From NCBI GenBank assembly GCA_000719695.1, contig JOHN01000060.1, positions 1 through 46,636 on the forward strand: a stretch of 46,636 nucleotides of DNA. The letters run 5' to 3'. The notes under the pieces were generated by a model. It was given only the letters and a program-made list of their open reading frames with translations, ran no database searches and had not been told where the DNA came from. Made by a program: the position numbers and the translations under genes. Shown in pieces: positions 33,193-41,961 of the stretch. Numbering within the stretch: position 1 is the first letter of the stretch; each line of letters begins with the position of its first letter. The stretch comes from Streptomyces sp. NRRL F-6131 (lineage in GTDB: Bacteria > Actinomycetota > Actinomycetes > Streptomycetales > Streptomycetaceae).

Positions 33193-34422
33193 TTACGTCC
33201 AAGCGGGAGACATATTTCCTGAGGGGAACGGGTGGACGCCGTCCGTGTAGGCGTGCAGTACGGCCAGGGCCGCGCCCTCCACGGCCGCCCAGGTGCCCAG
33301 CGCTGAGACCTGCACCTGCTCGTGGTCGTCGCTCGGCAGCAGCAGCGACTCCCGGAACGCCTGCCGGGCCGGAGCGAGCATCCACGGGGCCAGGCGGGCA
33401 TACTGGCCGCCGAGGACGACCGAGTGCGGGTCGAGCATGGCGCAGACCAGCGCCGCGCCGCGGCCGAGCCAGCGGCCGGCATCGGCCAGGGCCTCCTGGA
33501 CTCCCTCGTCGCCGGACTGGGCCAGTGCGGCGATCTGTCCCACCTGGGCCGCCACCGCGGCCGGCCGACCGGTCCGCCGCCGGCTCCCGGCGGCGCCGTA
33601 GGCGGCGTCGACGATGGCGGACATGCCGGCGCGGGTGTCCAGGCAGCCTCGCCGTCCGCAGACACAGACCCGGCCCGCTGCCTCCACTATCAGGTGCCCG
33701 ACCTCGCCGGCGAGACCGCGTTCGCCGCGCCACAGCCGGTCGCCGATGACGATCCCCGCGCTGATGCCGTAAGTGCCGGTGAGGTAGACCAGGCTGCTCT
33801 CGCGACCGCCGTCGCGGCGGTGCTGGCGCAGCTCGGCCAGGGCCGCGTAGTTGGCGGCGTTGTCGATGAAGACCGGGGCCCGCCCGCCCAGCGCCTCGGC
33901 CACGCCCTGCTCCAGGGCGATGTCGCGCCAGCCCAGGACGGGGGCGTACTTGATGGTGCCGGTGGCGGCGTCCACCAGCCCGGAGACGCTGACGCCCACG
34001 CCGAGCGGGACCCTGCCCTCGTCCTCGACCAGGTCCAGTGCCTCCTGGAGCACCATGGCGGCCCGGCGCAGCAGGGCGCGCGGGTTGATCGCATCGGCCT
34101 CGGCCGGGCGGTCGATCCGAAGCAGTTCGCGGCCTCGGAGGGCGTGCACGGACACCAGGATCTTGTCGGCGCCGATCTCGATGCCGAGCACCGCGAAGTG
34201 GCTGTCGTCCAGGTCCAGCAGAGCGACGGGGCGGCCGCGCTGTCCGCTGTGCGGCGCCTTGATCTCCGAGATCAGGCCGCGGCGCAGCAGGTCGTTGACG
34301 ATGGCGGAGGTGGTGGCCCGGGCCAGGGAGGTGCCGCGCTGCAGGTCGGGCCGGCTCAGTGGGCCGTGGTCGATGAGGTGGCGCAGGACCGAGAGGGTGG
34401 TGCTGTCCGGGGCCGTGGCCAC
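33193..34422 (-). CDS. ROK-family transcriptional repressor (NagC/XylR-like)
   Basis: A 409-residue protein with an N-terminal winged helix (LRHLIDHGPLSRPDLQRGTS) and a ROK sugar-kinase-like domain. The ROK zinc motif CVCGRRGCLD is present with the upstream histidine in GEVGHLIVEA. The ATP-site motif is degenerate (GIEIGADKILVSV), as in regulators rather than kinases. GTG 34422 is seven bases after GGAG; the longer reading would run into the control region. It is divergent from the CUT1 transporter and cytoplasmic fucosidase operon and probably represses it until a sugar, perhaps fucose or a fucosyl-oligosaccharide, is bound. Confidence 0.88.
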   Translation of the reverse strand: MATAPDSTTLSVLRHLIDHGPLSRPDLQRGTSLARATTSAIVNDLLRRGLISEIKAPHSGQRGRPVALLDLDDSHFAVLGIEIGADKILVSVHALRGRELLRIDRPAEADAINPRALLRRAAMVLQEALDLVEDEGRVPLGVGVSVSGLVDAATGTIKYAPVLGWRDIALEQGVAEALGGRAPVFIDNAANYAALAELRQHRRDGGRESSLVYLTGTYGISAGIVIGDRLWRGERGLAGEVGHLIVEAAGRVCVCGRRGCLDTRAGMSAIVDAAYGAAGSRRRTGRPAAVAAQVGQIAALAQSGDEGVQEALADAGRWLGRGAALVCAMLDPHSVVLGGQYARLAPWMLAPARQAFRESLLLPSDDHEQVQVSALGTWAAVEGAALAVLHAYTDGVHPFPSGNMSPAWT

Positions 34423-34506
34423 CTTGTCACTCCGTTTCCTGCCGTCTCCGGCGTTTCTCCGGCGGCTCTGAGGCTCGCTGTCCCGATGCTGGGCCGACGC
34501 CAATCT

Positions 34507-34531
34507 AACAAGCCCGTAACGCAGGCTTGTT
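34507..34531. promoter_or_regulatory. Putative ROK operator
   Basis: AACAAGCC and GGCTTGTT form an 8-base inverted repeat with a 9-base spacer, in the 213-base region between the divergent ROK and transporter genes. The AT-rich stretch just to its right may hold the rightward promoter. Confidence 0.5.
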
Positions 34532-34635
34532 TTTGTCGCAATACTAGACATTAATGGAGCCATCTTCGATCACACCCTCCCCACCAGTGACATCCGCCCA
34601 CCGTGCGGCCTGGTCCCCCCATCTCGGGAGCGAAC

Positions 34636-36003
34636 ATGAGAAGCAGCAAGCAGACCCGCCGCGCAGCGGCCGTCTCCATCCTCGCGGCGGCCGTGGTCCT
34701 CGCCGTCACCTCCTGCGGCACCAGCGGTGGCGTCGGCGGCTCCGCCCCGGCCTCGCAGGCGGAGGTCGGAGCCGGCCAGACGGTCACGCTGAACTACTGG
34801 ACCTGGTTTCCGGCTGAGACGACCCTGAAGAAGTCGATCTCGGCGTTCGAGGGCGCCAACCCGACCATCAAGATCAAGCTGCGCGAGTTCTCCAACACCG
34901 ACTACCAGAAGCAGCTGCCGCTCGCCCTCAACGGCGGCCAGGACCTCGATGTCGTCGGCGTCCAGATCTCCGCGATGACCAACGCGGTCCGCACCCAGCT
35001 GCGCCCGGTCACCTCCTACGCCGCCGACCTGCCGAAGGACTGGCAGGACCGGATCAACCCGACCATGCTCAACCAGACCCGGCAGATCGCCAAGGACAAG
35101 GTGCTCTACTCGGTTCCGATGGGCTCCATCGGCAGCGCCATCCTCTATGCCAACCAGGACCTCCTTGCCAAGGCCGGCATCAAGAACCTGCCGGCCACCC
35201 AGGCCGAGCTGACCGCGGACATCGCCAAGATCAAGTCCGCCGCGCCGGACGTCGACCCGGTGGTCTTCTCCGGCGAGTCGTGGTGGCAGGACGAGATGTT
35301 CTTCACCATCGCCGGCCAGCAGAACGCCAAGCTCTCCGACGAGCTCTACACCGGCACGGCCGCCTGGGACAGCCCACGACTGGTGGAGGCACTGACGACC
35401 TATCAGAATCTTTTCAAGGACGGCACGCTGGACAAGGCCACGCTCAGCCTCAAGGAGGCCGACGCCAACAACAAGTTCAACTCCGGCAAGGCCGCCTTCC
35501 TGGTCGGAGGTTCCTGGAACAGCTCGGTGCTGTCCGCCTCCTACCGCAACGCCGGTGGCATCTCCGTCGGCGACGTGAGCGCCGGAGCCTTCCCCGTCGT
35601 CGTCCCGGGCGGATCCCCGACCGCCCGCACCTACGCCGAGGGCGGCCTGGCGATCCCCAAGAGCTCCAAGTACCCGGCCCAGGCCGCCAAGTTCATCGAG
35701 TTCATGACGATGGACAAGGCCGGGGTGAGCACCTGGGCCTCCGACCTGGTACTCGTCCCGTCGCTGACCGGCTACAAGCTCGACTCCTCCGTGCTGGCCA
35801 GTCCGGCCGCCCAGGCCGGCTATGCCGAGATCGGGAAGCTGATCGACGCCGGCGGCTCCGGACGCAACGCCTACAGCACCACGTTCACCACCGACGTCCT
35901 GGACAACACCCTGCTCGACGTCGCGCGCGGCACCACCAGCCCGCAGGCCGCGGCCGCCTCCCTCAAGTCCGCCTGGGAGAGCGGACGGTACCCGGTCCAG
36001 TGA
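34636..36003 (+). CDS. CUT1-family sugar-binding lipoprotein (fucoside system)
   Basis: A 455-residue extracellular solute-binding protein (MalE type). GGAG lies five bases before ATG 34636. The signal has several Arg/Lys and ends in a lipobox with cysteine (AVTSC). Typical motifs include TLNYWTWFPAETTLKKSISA, ANPTIKIKLREF, and VGGSWNSSV near the middle. It is the first gene of an operon with two permeases and a cytoplasmic GH29 fucosidase, so fucosylated oligosaccharides are the likely ligands (inference). No ATPase gene is present; such systems normally share a general MsiK-like ATPase. Confidence 0.9.
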   Translation: MRSSKQTRRAAAVSILAAAVVLAVTSCGTSGGVGGSAPASQAEVGAGQTVTLNYWTWFPAETTLKKSISAFEGANPTIKIKLREFSNTDYQKQLPLALNGGQDLDVVGVQISAMTNAVRTQLRPVTSYAADLPKDWQDRINPTMLNQTRQIAKDKVLYSVPMGSIGSAILYANQDLLAKAGIKNLPATQAELTADIAKIKSAAPDVDPVVFSGESWWQDEMFFTIAGQQNAKLSDELYTGTAAWDSPRLVEALTTYQNLFKDGTLDKATLSLKEADANNKFNSGKAAFLVGGSWNSSVLSASYRNAGGISVGDVSAGAFPVVVPGGSPTARTYAEGGLAIPKSSKYPAQAAKFIEFMTMDKAGVSTWASDLVLVPSLTGYKLDSSVLASPAAQAGYAEIGKLIDAGGSGRNAYSTTFTTDVLDNTLLDVARGTTSPQAAAASLKSAWESGRYPVQ

Positions 36004-36896
36004 TCCCCCGCCCGCCGACGGCGCGACGGTTCAGAGCGGCCGCGACCGCCGCTCTGTTCCTCGCCCCCCTGCTGCTCTTCTACGGCGTCTACTACGTCTA
36101 CGCCTTCGTCTTCCTCGGCCGGACCAGCACCACTTCCGTGGACCTGTCGTTCACCGGGGCGACCGAAGTGGGCCTGCGGAACTTCGAACTGATCCTCACC
36201 GACCGGCAGTTCTGGATCGCCATCGGCAACAATCTGTTCTTCGCCGGCGCGCAGATCGCCATCGCCCTGACCCTCGGCTTCTTCCTGGCCGTCAGCCTGG
36301 CCAGCGGCATCCGCTTCCGGCGGCCGTTCTACCTGGCCTTCCTCCTGCCGTCACTGATCCCGATGTCGCTGTTCGCCACCGTCTTCGGACAGATGCTGCA
36401 GACCGACGACGGAGCGGTCAACCAGACGCTGCGCGCGATCGGCCTCGGCGCCTTCGCCCAGGACTGGACCGGCAGCGCCGGCCCTGCCTACGCCGCCGTG
36501 ATCGTCCTGCTGACCTACATGATCGGCCTGCCGATCATGTACTACACGGCGGACCTGTCCACCACCAACACCGCCGTGCTGGAAGCCGCGATGATCGACG
36601 GCGCGAAGACCTGGCAGATGTACCGCCTGATCCTCTTCCCCATGCTCAGCGGCGCCCACAAGACCGTGATCCTCTCCCTCCTGCTGGGCAGCTTCCGCTG
36701 GTTCGAAGTCGTCTACTTCTCCACCAACAGCCAGCCCGGCGGCCGGACCGCGATCGCCGGCACCTACATCTACGACCACATGTTCCCCTCGATCGGTGGC
36801 GGCCAGATCGGCTACGCGGCAGCCGCCTCGGTGGTCGTGCTCGCCATCGCGCTCGCGGTCTCCGCCGTGAACGTCCTCGTCCAGCGGAGGCGCTGA
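36000..36896 (+). CDS. CUT1 ABC transporter permease (MalF type)
   Basis: A 298-residue membrane protein with about six hydrophobic segments. The GTG start overlaps the binding-protein stop by four bases. The EAA loop that contacts the ATPase reads EAAMIDGAKTWQMYRLILFP. It pairs with the permease encoded next. Confidence 0.92.
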   Translation: MIPRPPTARRFRAAATAALFLAPLLLFYGVYYVYAFVFLGRTSTTSVDLSFTGATEVGLRNFELILTDRQFWIAIGNNLFFAGAQIAIALTLGFFLAVSLASGIRFRRPFYLAFLLPSLIPMSLFATVFGQMLQTDDGAVNQTLRAIGLGAFAQDWTGSAGPAYAAVIVLLTYMIGLPIMYYTADLSTTNTAVLEAAMIDGAKTWQMYRLILFPMLSGAHKTVILSLLLGSFRWFEVVYFSTNSQPGGRTAIAGTYIYDHMFPSIGGGQIGYAAAASVVVLAIALAVSAVNVLVQRRR

Positions 36897-37744
36897 TGCC
36901 CGCCCGCCTGCTCGACCAGCCCAGCCCCCTCCACCGCCTGCGCCAGCGCCGACGCGACAGCGTCATCGTCTACGCCGTCCTGATCACCGGCGGCCTGCTC
37001 TGGCTGTTCCCCCTCCTGACCACCATCCGCCGCTCCGTCGAGTACGGAGGCATCGGCAACTACTGGACCGTCCTGACCACCACCTACAACGGCGTCAACC
37101 TCATCCGCGCCTTCGCCAACAGCCTCGTCATCGCCGCCCTCACCGTCGTACTGACCTGCGGGGTGGCGGCACTCGCCGCCTACGCCTTCGCCAAACTGCG
37201 CTTCCCCGGACGGGAGACCTCGTACCACCTCGGCCTGCTGCTGCTCGCCACCCCGGCCGTCGCGATGATGGTTCCGGTCTACTGGATCACCGGCAACCTG
37301 GGGCTGTTCAACTCACCGCTCGGCGTCACGCTGCCCGAGGTGGTCCTCACCCTGCCGTTCGCGGTGCTGCTGCTGCGCAACTACGCCGACGGCATCTCGG
37401 ACGAACTGATCGAGGCCGCCCGGATGGACGGAGCCGGACACGTGCGGATCTTCTGGCACGTCTTCCTCCCGCTCTGTCGGCCGGCCCTGGTCAACCTCGC
37501 GGCGCTCTGCGTGGTCTGGTCCGTGCAGGACTTCATCTTCCCGTCCATGCTCCTCAACGACGCGAACCAGACCACCGCCGCGCAGGCCGTCCAGACCATC
37601 AAGGCGGCCTTCGCCCCGACACCGCTGCAGACGTCGCAGTACTTCGCGGCGTTGATGCTGCTCGCCGTCCCCGCCGTCCTCATCGTGGTCTTCGGACTGC
37701 GCTTCATCACCCAGGGCATCACTGCCGGAGGAGTCAAGGAGTGA
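36896..37744 (+). CDS. CUT1 ABC transporter permease (MalG type)
   Basis: A 282-residue membrane protein with six predicted segments. Its ATG shares one base with the stop of the previous gene. The EAA loop is EAARMDGAGHVRIFWHVFLP, and the C-terminus RFITQGITAGGVKE is the usual MalG ending, the same type of ending found misplaced in the fused gene at 2241-2750. The stop overlaps the fucosidase start by four bases. Confidence 0.92.
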   Translation: MPARLLDQPSPLHRLRQRRRDSVIVYAVLITGGLLWLFPLLTTIRRSVEYGGIGNYWTVLTTTYNGVNLIRAFANSLVIAALTVVLTCGVAALAAYAFAKLRFPGRETSYHLGLLLLATPAVAMMVPVYWITGNLGLFNSPLGVTLPEVVLTLPFAVLLLRNYADGISDELIEAARMDGAGHVRIFWHVFLPLCRPALVNLAALCVVWSVQDFIFPSMLLNDANQTTAAQAVQTIKAAFAPTPLQTSQYFAALMLLAVPAVLIVVFGLRFITQGITAGGVKE

Positions 37745-39081
37745 CCATCACCACCACCGCAGCAGCCGCTGCCGGACCGGACTCGTCCTGGTTCCGCGGC
37801 CTGGGTCTGGGCCTGTTCATCCACTGGGGACACGCCAGCACGCAGGGCTGGGAACTGTCCTGGCAGATGACCGGCGGCGTCCACGGACAGTTGCCCGAGC
37901 TCGACCCCGTGGGTTGCGAGGAGTACTTCGCCAACGCCGCCGACTTCGACCCCCAGGACTTCGATCCGGTCCAATGGGCCGAACTCGCCTGGACGGCCGG
38001 GGCCCGGTACGTGGTCTTCACCGCCAAGCACCACGACGGATTCGCGATGTTCGACACCGACCTCTCGGACTATTCGATCACCCGGCACACGCAGTTCCGC
38101 CGGGACGTCACCAGGGAAGTGGTCGACGCCTTCCGAGCTCGCGGCTTCCGGATCGGCCTGTACTTCTCCATCATCGACTGGCACCACCCCGACTACCCCC
38201 GCTACACCGACGGCACCGTCCGCAAGCCCTACGTCATCGGCGACTACCCGCGCGGAACGGCCCCCCAATGGGCCCGCTACCGCTCCTTCATGCTCGGCCA
38301 GCTCGACGAACTGCTCACGAACTACGGCCCCCTCGACATCGTCTGGTTGGACGGTGAGTTCGAACACACCAAGCAGGAATGGCGCTTCGACGAGATCCGC
38401 GCCTTCATCCGCGAACGCCAGCCCGACGCCCTGGTCAACGACCGCTGCCTTGACCACGGCGACTTCACCACCCCCGAGCAGCAACTCCCCATCGTCGCCC
38501 CCGGTGGCCCCTGGGAAGCCTGCATGACGATGAACTCCACCTGGGGCCACGTACTGTGGGACGACGACTGGAAGTCCGCCGCCACCCTGCTCCACACACT
38601 CGTGGAGGCCGTGGCGATGGGTGGAAACCTCCTGCTCAACGTCGGCCCCACCGGGGCCGGCCAGTTGCCGGAGCCCGCGGTCGAGAGGCTGGAGGCGCTC
38701 GGGCGCTGGATGGAACGCAACGGCGAGAGCCTGCGTGAGGTCCGACCGGGCCTGGAGATCTGGCAGTTTCGCGGACCCTCCACCCGGCGAGTACGGACAG
38801 ACGGCGGAGAACGCCTCTACCTTCACCTGACCATGCGGCCCTACGGCCGCATCACCGTGCGCGACCTGCCGGTCCGCCGGGTCACCTCCGTCACCCTGCT
38901 CGGCGACGGCGGCCCGCTGAAGTGGACCTTCCAGCCCCGGCTCACCGACGTCCACGCAGGCGTGGCGGATCCCCGGGGGGAGCTGTACATCACGGTGCCC
39001 GAGCACCGGCTGGACGAGCTGTGCACCGTCCTGGTGGTCGACCTCGGCCCGCAGCCGCTCGAGCGGCCTGCCGCTGCGTGA
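37741..39081 (+). CDS. Cytoplasmic alpha-L-fucosidase (GH29)
   Basis: A 446-residue GH29 enzyme without a signal peptide. GTG 37741 overlaps the permease stop by four bases and is preceded by AAGGAG. The catalytic domain shows GLGLFIHWGHASTQGWELSW, TAKHHDGFAMFD, the nucleophile Asp 204 in LDIVWLDGEFEH and MGGNLLLNVGPTG. A short beta-sandwich follows. Its place after the transporter genes suggests that imported fucosylated oligosaccharides are cleaved inside the cell and the released fucose feeds the operon at 8403-16335. It differs in domain make-up and location from the two exported enzymes. Confidence 0.93.
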   Translation: MTITTTAAAAAGPDSSWFRGLGLGLFIHWGHASTQGWELSWQMTGGVHGQLPELDPVGCEEYFANAADFDPQDFDPVQWAELAWTAGARYVVFTAKHHDGFAMFDTDLSDYSITRHTQFRRDVTREVVDAFRARGFRIGLYFSIIDWHHPDYPRYTDGTVRKPYVIGDYPRGTAPQWARYRSFMLGQLDELLTNYGPLDIVWLDGEFEHTKQEWRFDEIRAFIRERQPDALVNDRCLDHGDFTTPEQQLPIVAPGGPWEACMTMNSTWGHVLWDDDWKSAATLLHTLVEAVAMGGNLLLNVGPTGAGQLPEPAVERLEALGRWMERNGESLREVRPGLEIWQFRGPSTRRVRTDGGERLYLHLTMRPYGRITVRDLPVRRVTSVTLLGDGGPLKWTFQPRLTDVHAGVADPRGELYITVPEHRLDELCTVLVVDLGPQPLERPAAA

Positions 39082-39339
39082 GCGCGCCGGTCGGCTGCTG
39101 CCCGCGCCGGGGCGCGGCCCACTGCGGGGTCGTGGAGATCATGCGGGAATGGCGCGGCATCCGATCTGTTGACGAGCCGCCAGGCAGGCTTCTCGTAGGC
39201 TGGAGCACCAGGCGCGTGCGTGCCGAGGGCGCGCGTGACCGCACGGGTGCCTCCCCCGCCCGGGGACAGCACCTCGCCGACGCGTGAACGGGCGATGACC
39301 CACTCGTTTCACTACCGCTCGGCCGTGACCAACCGGGGG

Positions 39340-39565
39340 CAGCAGAAACGGTTCCCGCGCCCTGGTCGACCTCACCGTGGCAGAGATCCGGCGACTCCTG
39401 CCATGCGGCCGCCCCCACGGTCCTGGTTCGCCGCAGGACTCGATTCGCACTCATGCACTGAACCGGCCCATCCGGCGCCGGGCGCGTCAGGCAGTCGCCC
39501 GTCGTTGCCACTACCAACGCCGCCTGCACACGATCGAGGGGTGGTCTCATGAAGACCGCCCCTGA
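39340..39565 (+). pseudogene. 3' end of a degraded insertion-sequence transposase
   Basis: The plus strand encodes VAEIRRLL close to 39377 and then RARQAVARRCHYQRR, resembling the last 70 residues of DDE transposases common in Streptomyces (IS701/IS5-like). The part between is altered and no catalytic region precedes it. The remaining intergenic sequence from 39082 to 39340 holds nothing I recognise. Confidence 0.45.
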
Positions 39566-39702
39566 TAGATCCTCCGCCCGCTACACTCCCCACTCCCAGG
39601 CCGCTGACCAGCGGAAATGGAGAAGTCCGGCTGGAGTACCAGGGCCGTCGATTCCTCACCCGGGACGGTCGCACGGATTGGGCTCCGCACGCACAGGGCC
39701 CT

Positions 39703-39734
39703 GGCCGGGGAGCGTCCCCCGTCGCTCCCCGGCC
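39703..39734 (-). terminator. Terminator of the debranching-enzyme-like gene
   Basis: GGCCGGGGAGCG and CGCTCCCCGGCC form a perfect 12-base stem with an 8-base loop, four bases beyond the stop of the minus-strand gene ending at 39738. Confidence 0.75.
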
Positions 39735-39737
39735 GGG

Positions 39738-41837
39738 TCAGTGGTCCACCGTGACGGCGAAGCCCTCCGGCGCGCGCAGGTCGACGGCGCCGTCGTGGCC
39801 GGTCGCCACCTCGATCGGCAGGCCCGCCACGGTGAGGCCGGTGAACCGCAGGGACTCGTATCCGGCCGGGACGTGGCCGCGCACGCGCAGGCGCCGGTTG
39901 GGCACGTCGGCCTGGAGCCCGAGCAGCGACTGCAGCACCAGGACGGCGGAGGCGGCGGCCCAGGCCTGCGGCCGGCACGAGGCCGGGTAGGGGACCGGGC
40001 TGGCGTACTGGGTGTGCGGGTGGCCGCCGAAGAGTTCGGGCAGGCGGTGGTCGAAGGCCGCCGCGGCCCGGACCAGGCCGGTGGCCAGCGGCGCGACGGC
40101 GTCGTGCACGCCGGCCCGGGCGAGGCCGTGGACGGCGATGGCGGTGTCGTGCGGCCAGACCGAACCGGTGTGGTAGCCGAGCGGGTTGAAACCGGCCGTG
40201 GCGGCGTCCAGGGTGCGCAGGCCGAAGCCGCTGTCCAGGCCGGATGCCGTCAGCCTGCGGGCGACCAGGGCACTCTCCCGGTCGTCGAGCAGGCCGGTAC
40301 CGAGCAGGTGGCCCAGATTCGAGGCCACGGAGTCGACCTGGCGCTTGTCCCGGTCGAGGGCGACCACCGGGTAGGGGCCGTGCGCGTCCTGGGCCCAGAA
40401 CCGGGCGCGGAACCGCTGCCGCAGGTCGTCCGCCCACTGCCGCCAGCGGTCGGCGCCCGGGCGGCCGAAGGCGTCCAGCAGCGTGGCCCCGGCCACGGCG
40501 GCCTCGTGGGCGTAGGCCTGGACCTCGCTGAGCGCGATGGGGGCGTCGGCGATCCGGCCGTCCCGGAAGCGGATGCTGTCGCTGGAGTCCTTCCAGCCCT
40601 GGTTGGACAGGCCGGTTCCCGAGCTGTCCGCGTATTCCAGGAAACCGTCGCCGTCGGGGTCCGCGTGCTGCTTCAGCCACGCGAGCGCGGCCTCGGCGTG
40701 CGGCAGCAGCTCCGCGACCTGGTCCTCAGGCATGCCCCAGCGCCAGGCGTCGTGCAGCAGGGTGAGCCAGAGCGGGGTGGCGTCAGCCGTACCGAAGTAG
40801 CAGGGCGGCAGCTGGGAGCCGGTGTCGAGCTGCTGCTCGTCCCGGCGGACCTCGTGGAGGATCTTCCCGGGCTGCTCCTCGGTGGCCGGGTCGACGGCGC
40901 GCCCCTGGCGGCGGGCCAGGGTGCGCAGGGTTCCGGCGGCGAGCTCGGTGCCGAGCGGCAGCATCATCCGGGCCGCCCAGAGCGAGTCCCGGCCGAACAG
41001 GGTGAGGAACCAGGGCGCCCCGGCGGCCAGGAAGTGGTCGGCGGGCCGCAGCGGGTCGGTGAGCAGGAGGCCGCGCAGGTCCTGGTGGGAACGGGCGATC
41101 CAGCGCGCGAGGGAGTGGTCGCGGCCGGTCACCTCGGGTGTGCGCCAGGGGAGGGCGTCGGCGGGCGGGGCGGGGAAGAGGTCGCCGTCGCGGTGCCGGG
41201 CGGTGCACTCCAGGACGGCCTGCCAGCTCTCGCCGGGCCCGAGTTCGAGATCGAAGCGCATCGTGCCGGTCCCGGCGCAGACGTGGTCGGGCGCCGGTGC
41301 GACGGACAGCGCGGCGGAGAGCGGGCCGTCGCTCCAGCGCAGACCCGCCGGGTCGGCGGTGGGCACGAGGGTGTCGGCGGTCCGGCCGGCCTTGATCGCG
41401 TCCATGGCGGCGAAGTCGCTCTCCGCGCGTACCTCCAGCCGGAGCCGGGCGGTGAGTCCGCCCGCGTTGCGGACGGTGCAGCGCTCGACCAGGCGGCCCG
41501 GCCGCAGCTCACGGCGGCGTTCCAGGGTGACGGCGGGGTCGGCGGTGAGCTCGGCGAGGCCGCGCAGCACGGTGACGAAGACGGGCCGGCCGTCGGCGCC
41601 GTACGTGGTCGCGACGGGGGCGTTGGGAATCCCCACGGCGTCGATCTCCAGGCGGGAGAGGATCCGGCGGTCACCGTGGTAGAAGCCGTCCGCGTCGCCG
41701 GCGATCCGCCCGTCGCGGCGCGCGGCGCAGAAGCTCGGGGCGGCCACCGACAGCTCGGCATCGTGCAGGAACGGCTGCAACTCGGGCATCGACATGGTCT
41801 CGGCGTCCTCGTGTCGGGGGTTGACAGGTGCGTCCAC
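39738..41837 (-). CDS. Glycogen-debranching-enzyme-like (amylo-alpha-1,6-glucosidase family) protein
   Basis: A 699-residue protein with an N-terminal GDE_N_bis-type beta domain (FYHGDRRILSRLEIDAVG) and an (alpha/alpha)6-barrel catalytic part: APWFLTLFGRDSLWAARMML, GLSNQGWKDSSDSIRFRDG and PLGYHTGSVWPHDTAI, the last two containing candidate acidic residues. GTG 41837 follows AAAGG and lies next to the operator; an ATG at 41795 after GAGGA would remove 14 residues. It has no signal peptide. Related proteins are annotated as debranching enzymes, but substrates vary. It is divergent from a LacI repressor and belongs to the third sugar system, with transporter and GH15 genes. Confidence 0.85.
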   Translation of the reverse strand: MDAPVNPRHEDAETMSMPELQPFLHDAELSVAAPSFCAARRDGRIAGDADGFYHGDRRILSRLEIDAVGIPNAPVATTYGADGRPVFVTVLRGLAELTADPAVTLERRRELRPGRLVERCTVRNAGGLTARLRLEVRAESDFAAMDAIKAGRTADTLVPTADPAGLRWSDGPLSAALSVAPAPDHVCAGTGTMRFDLELGPGESWQAVLECTARHRDGDLFPAPPADALPWRTPEVTGRDHSLARWIARSHQDLRGLLLTDPLRPADHFLAAGAPWFLTLFGRDSLWAARMMLPLGTELAAGTLRTLARRQGRAVDPATEEQPGKILHEVRRDEQQLDTGSQLPPCYFGTADATPLWLTLLHDAWRWGMPEDQVAELLPHAEAALAWLKQHADPDGDGFLEYADSSGTGLSNQGWKDSSDSIRFRDGRIADAPIALSEVQAYAHEAAVAGATLLDAFGRPGADRWRQWADDLRQRFRARFWAQDAHGPYPVVALDRDKRQVDSVASNLGHLLGTGLLDDRESALVARRLTASGLDSGFGLRTLDAATAGFNPLGYHTGSVWPHDTAIAVHGLARAGVHDAVAPLATGLVRAAAAFDHRLPELFGGHPHTQYASPVPYPASCRPQAWAAASAVLVLQSLLGLQADVPNRRLRVRGHVPAGYESLRFTGLTVAGLPIEVATGHDGAVDLRAPEGFAVTVDH

Positions 41838-41858
41838 TCGGCCGCAACCTTTCTCTCG

Positions 41859-41872
41859 TTGGAGCGTTCCAA
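41859..41872. promoter_or_regulatory. LacI-type operator A
   Basis: TTGGAGCGTTCCAA is a 14-base near-palindrome just upstream of the ribosome site of the leftward gene. It is preceded (leftward) by TTCCAC-17-TTAATG, a plausible promoter. Confidence 0.65.
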
Positions 41873-41910
41873 GACATTAACCCCCCAGGTGGGGGAAGTG
41901 GAACCCCAAG

Positions 41911-41924
41911 TTGGAACGCTCCAA
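41911..41924. promoter_or_regulatory. LacI-type operator B
   Basis: TTGGAACGCTCCAA is the exact reverse complement of operator A. The centres are 52 bases apart, near five helical turns, so a tetramer or two dimers could control both divergent genes. Confidence 0.65.
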
Positions 41925-41961
41925 GACTGCGTTGATCGAGACTGAACCTAGGATCACCGTC

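Noticed and set aside
39549..41945. A 798-codon plus-strand open frame opposite the debranching-like gene
   Set aside because: It runs through the operator region and an IS scrap, with no domain; it is a long shadow caused by GC bias.
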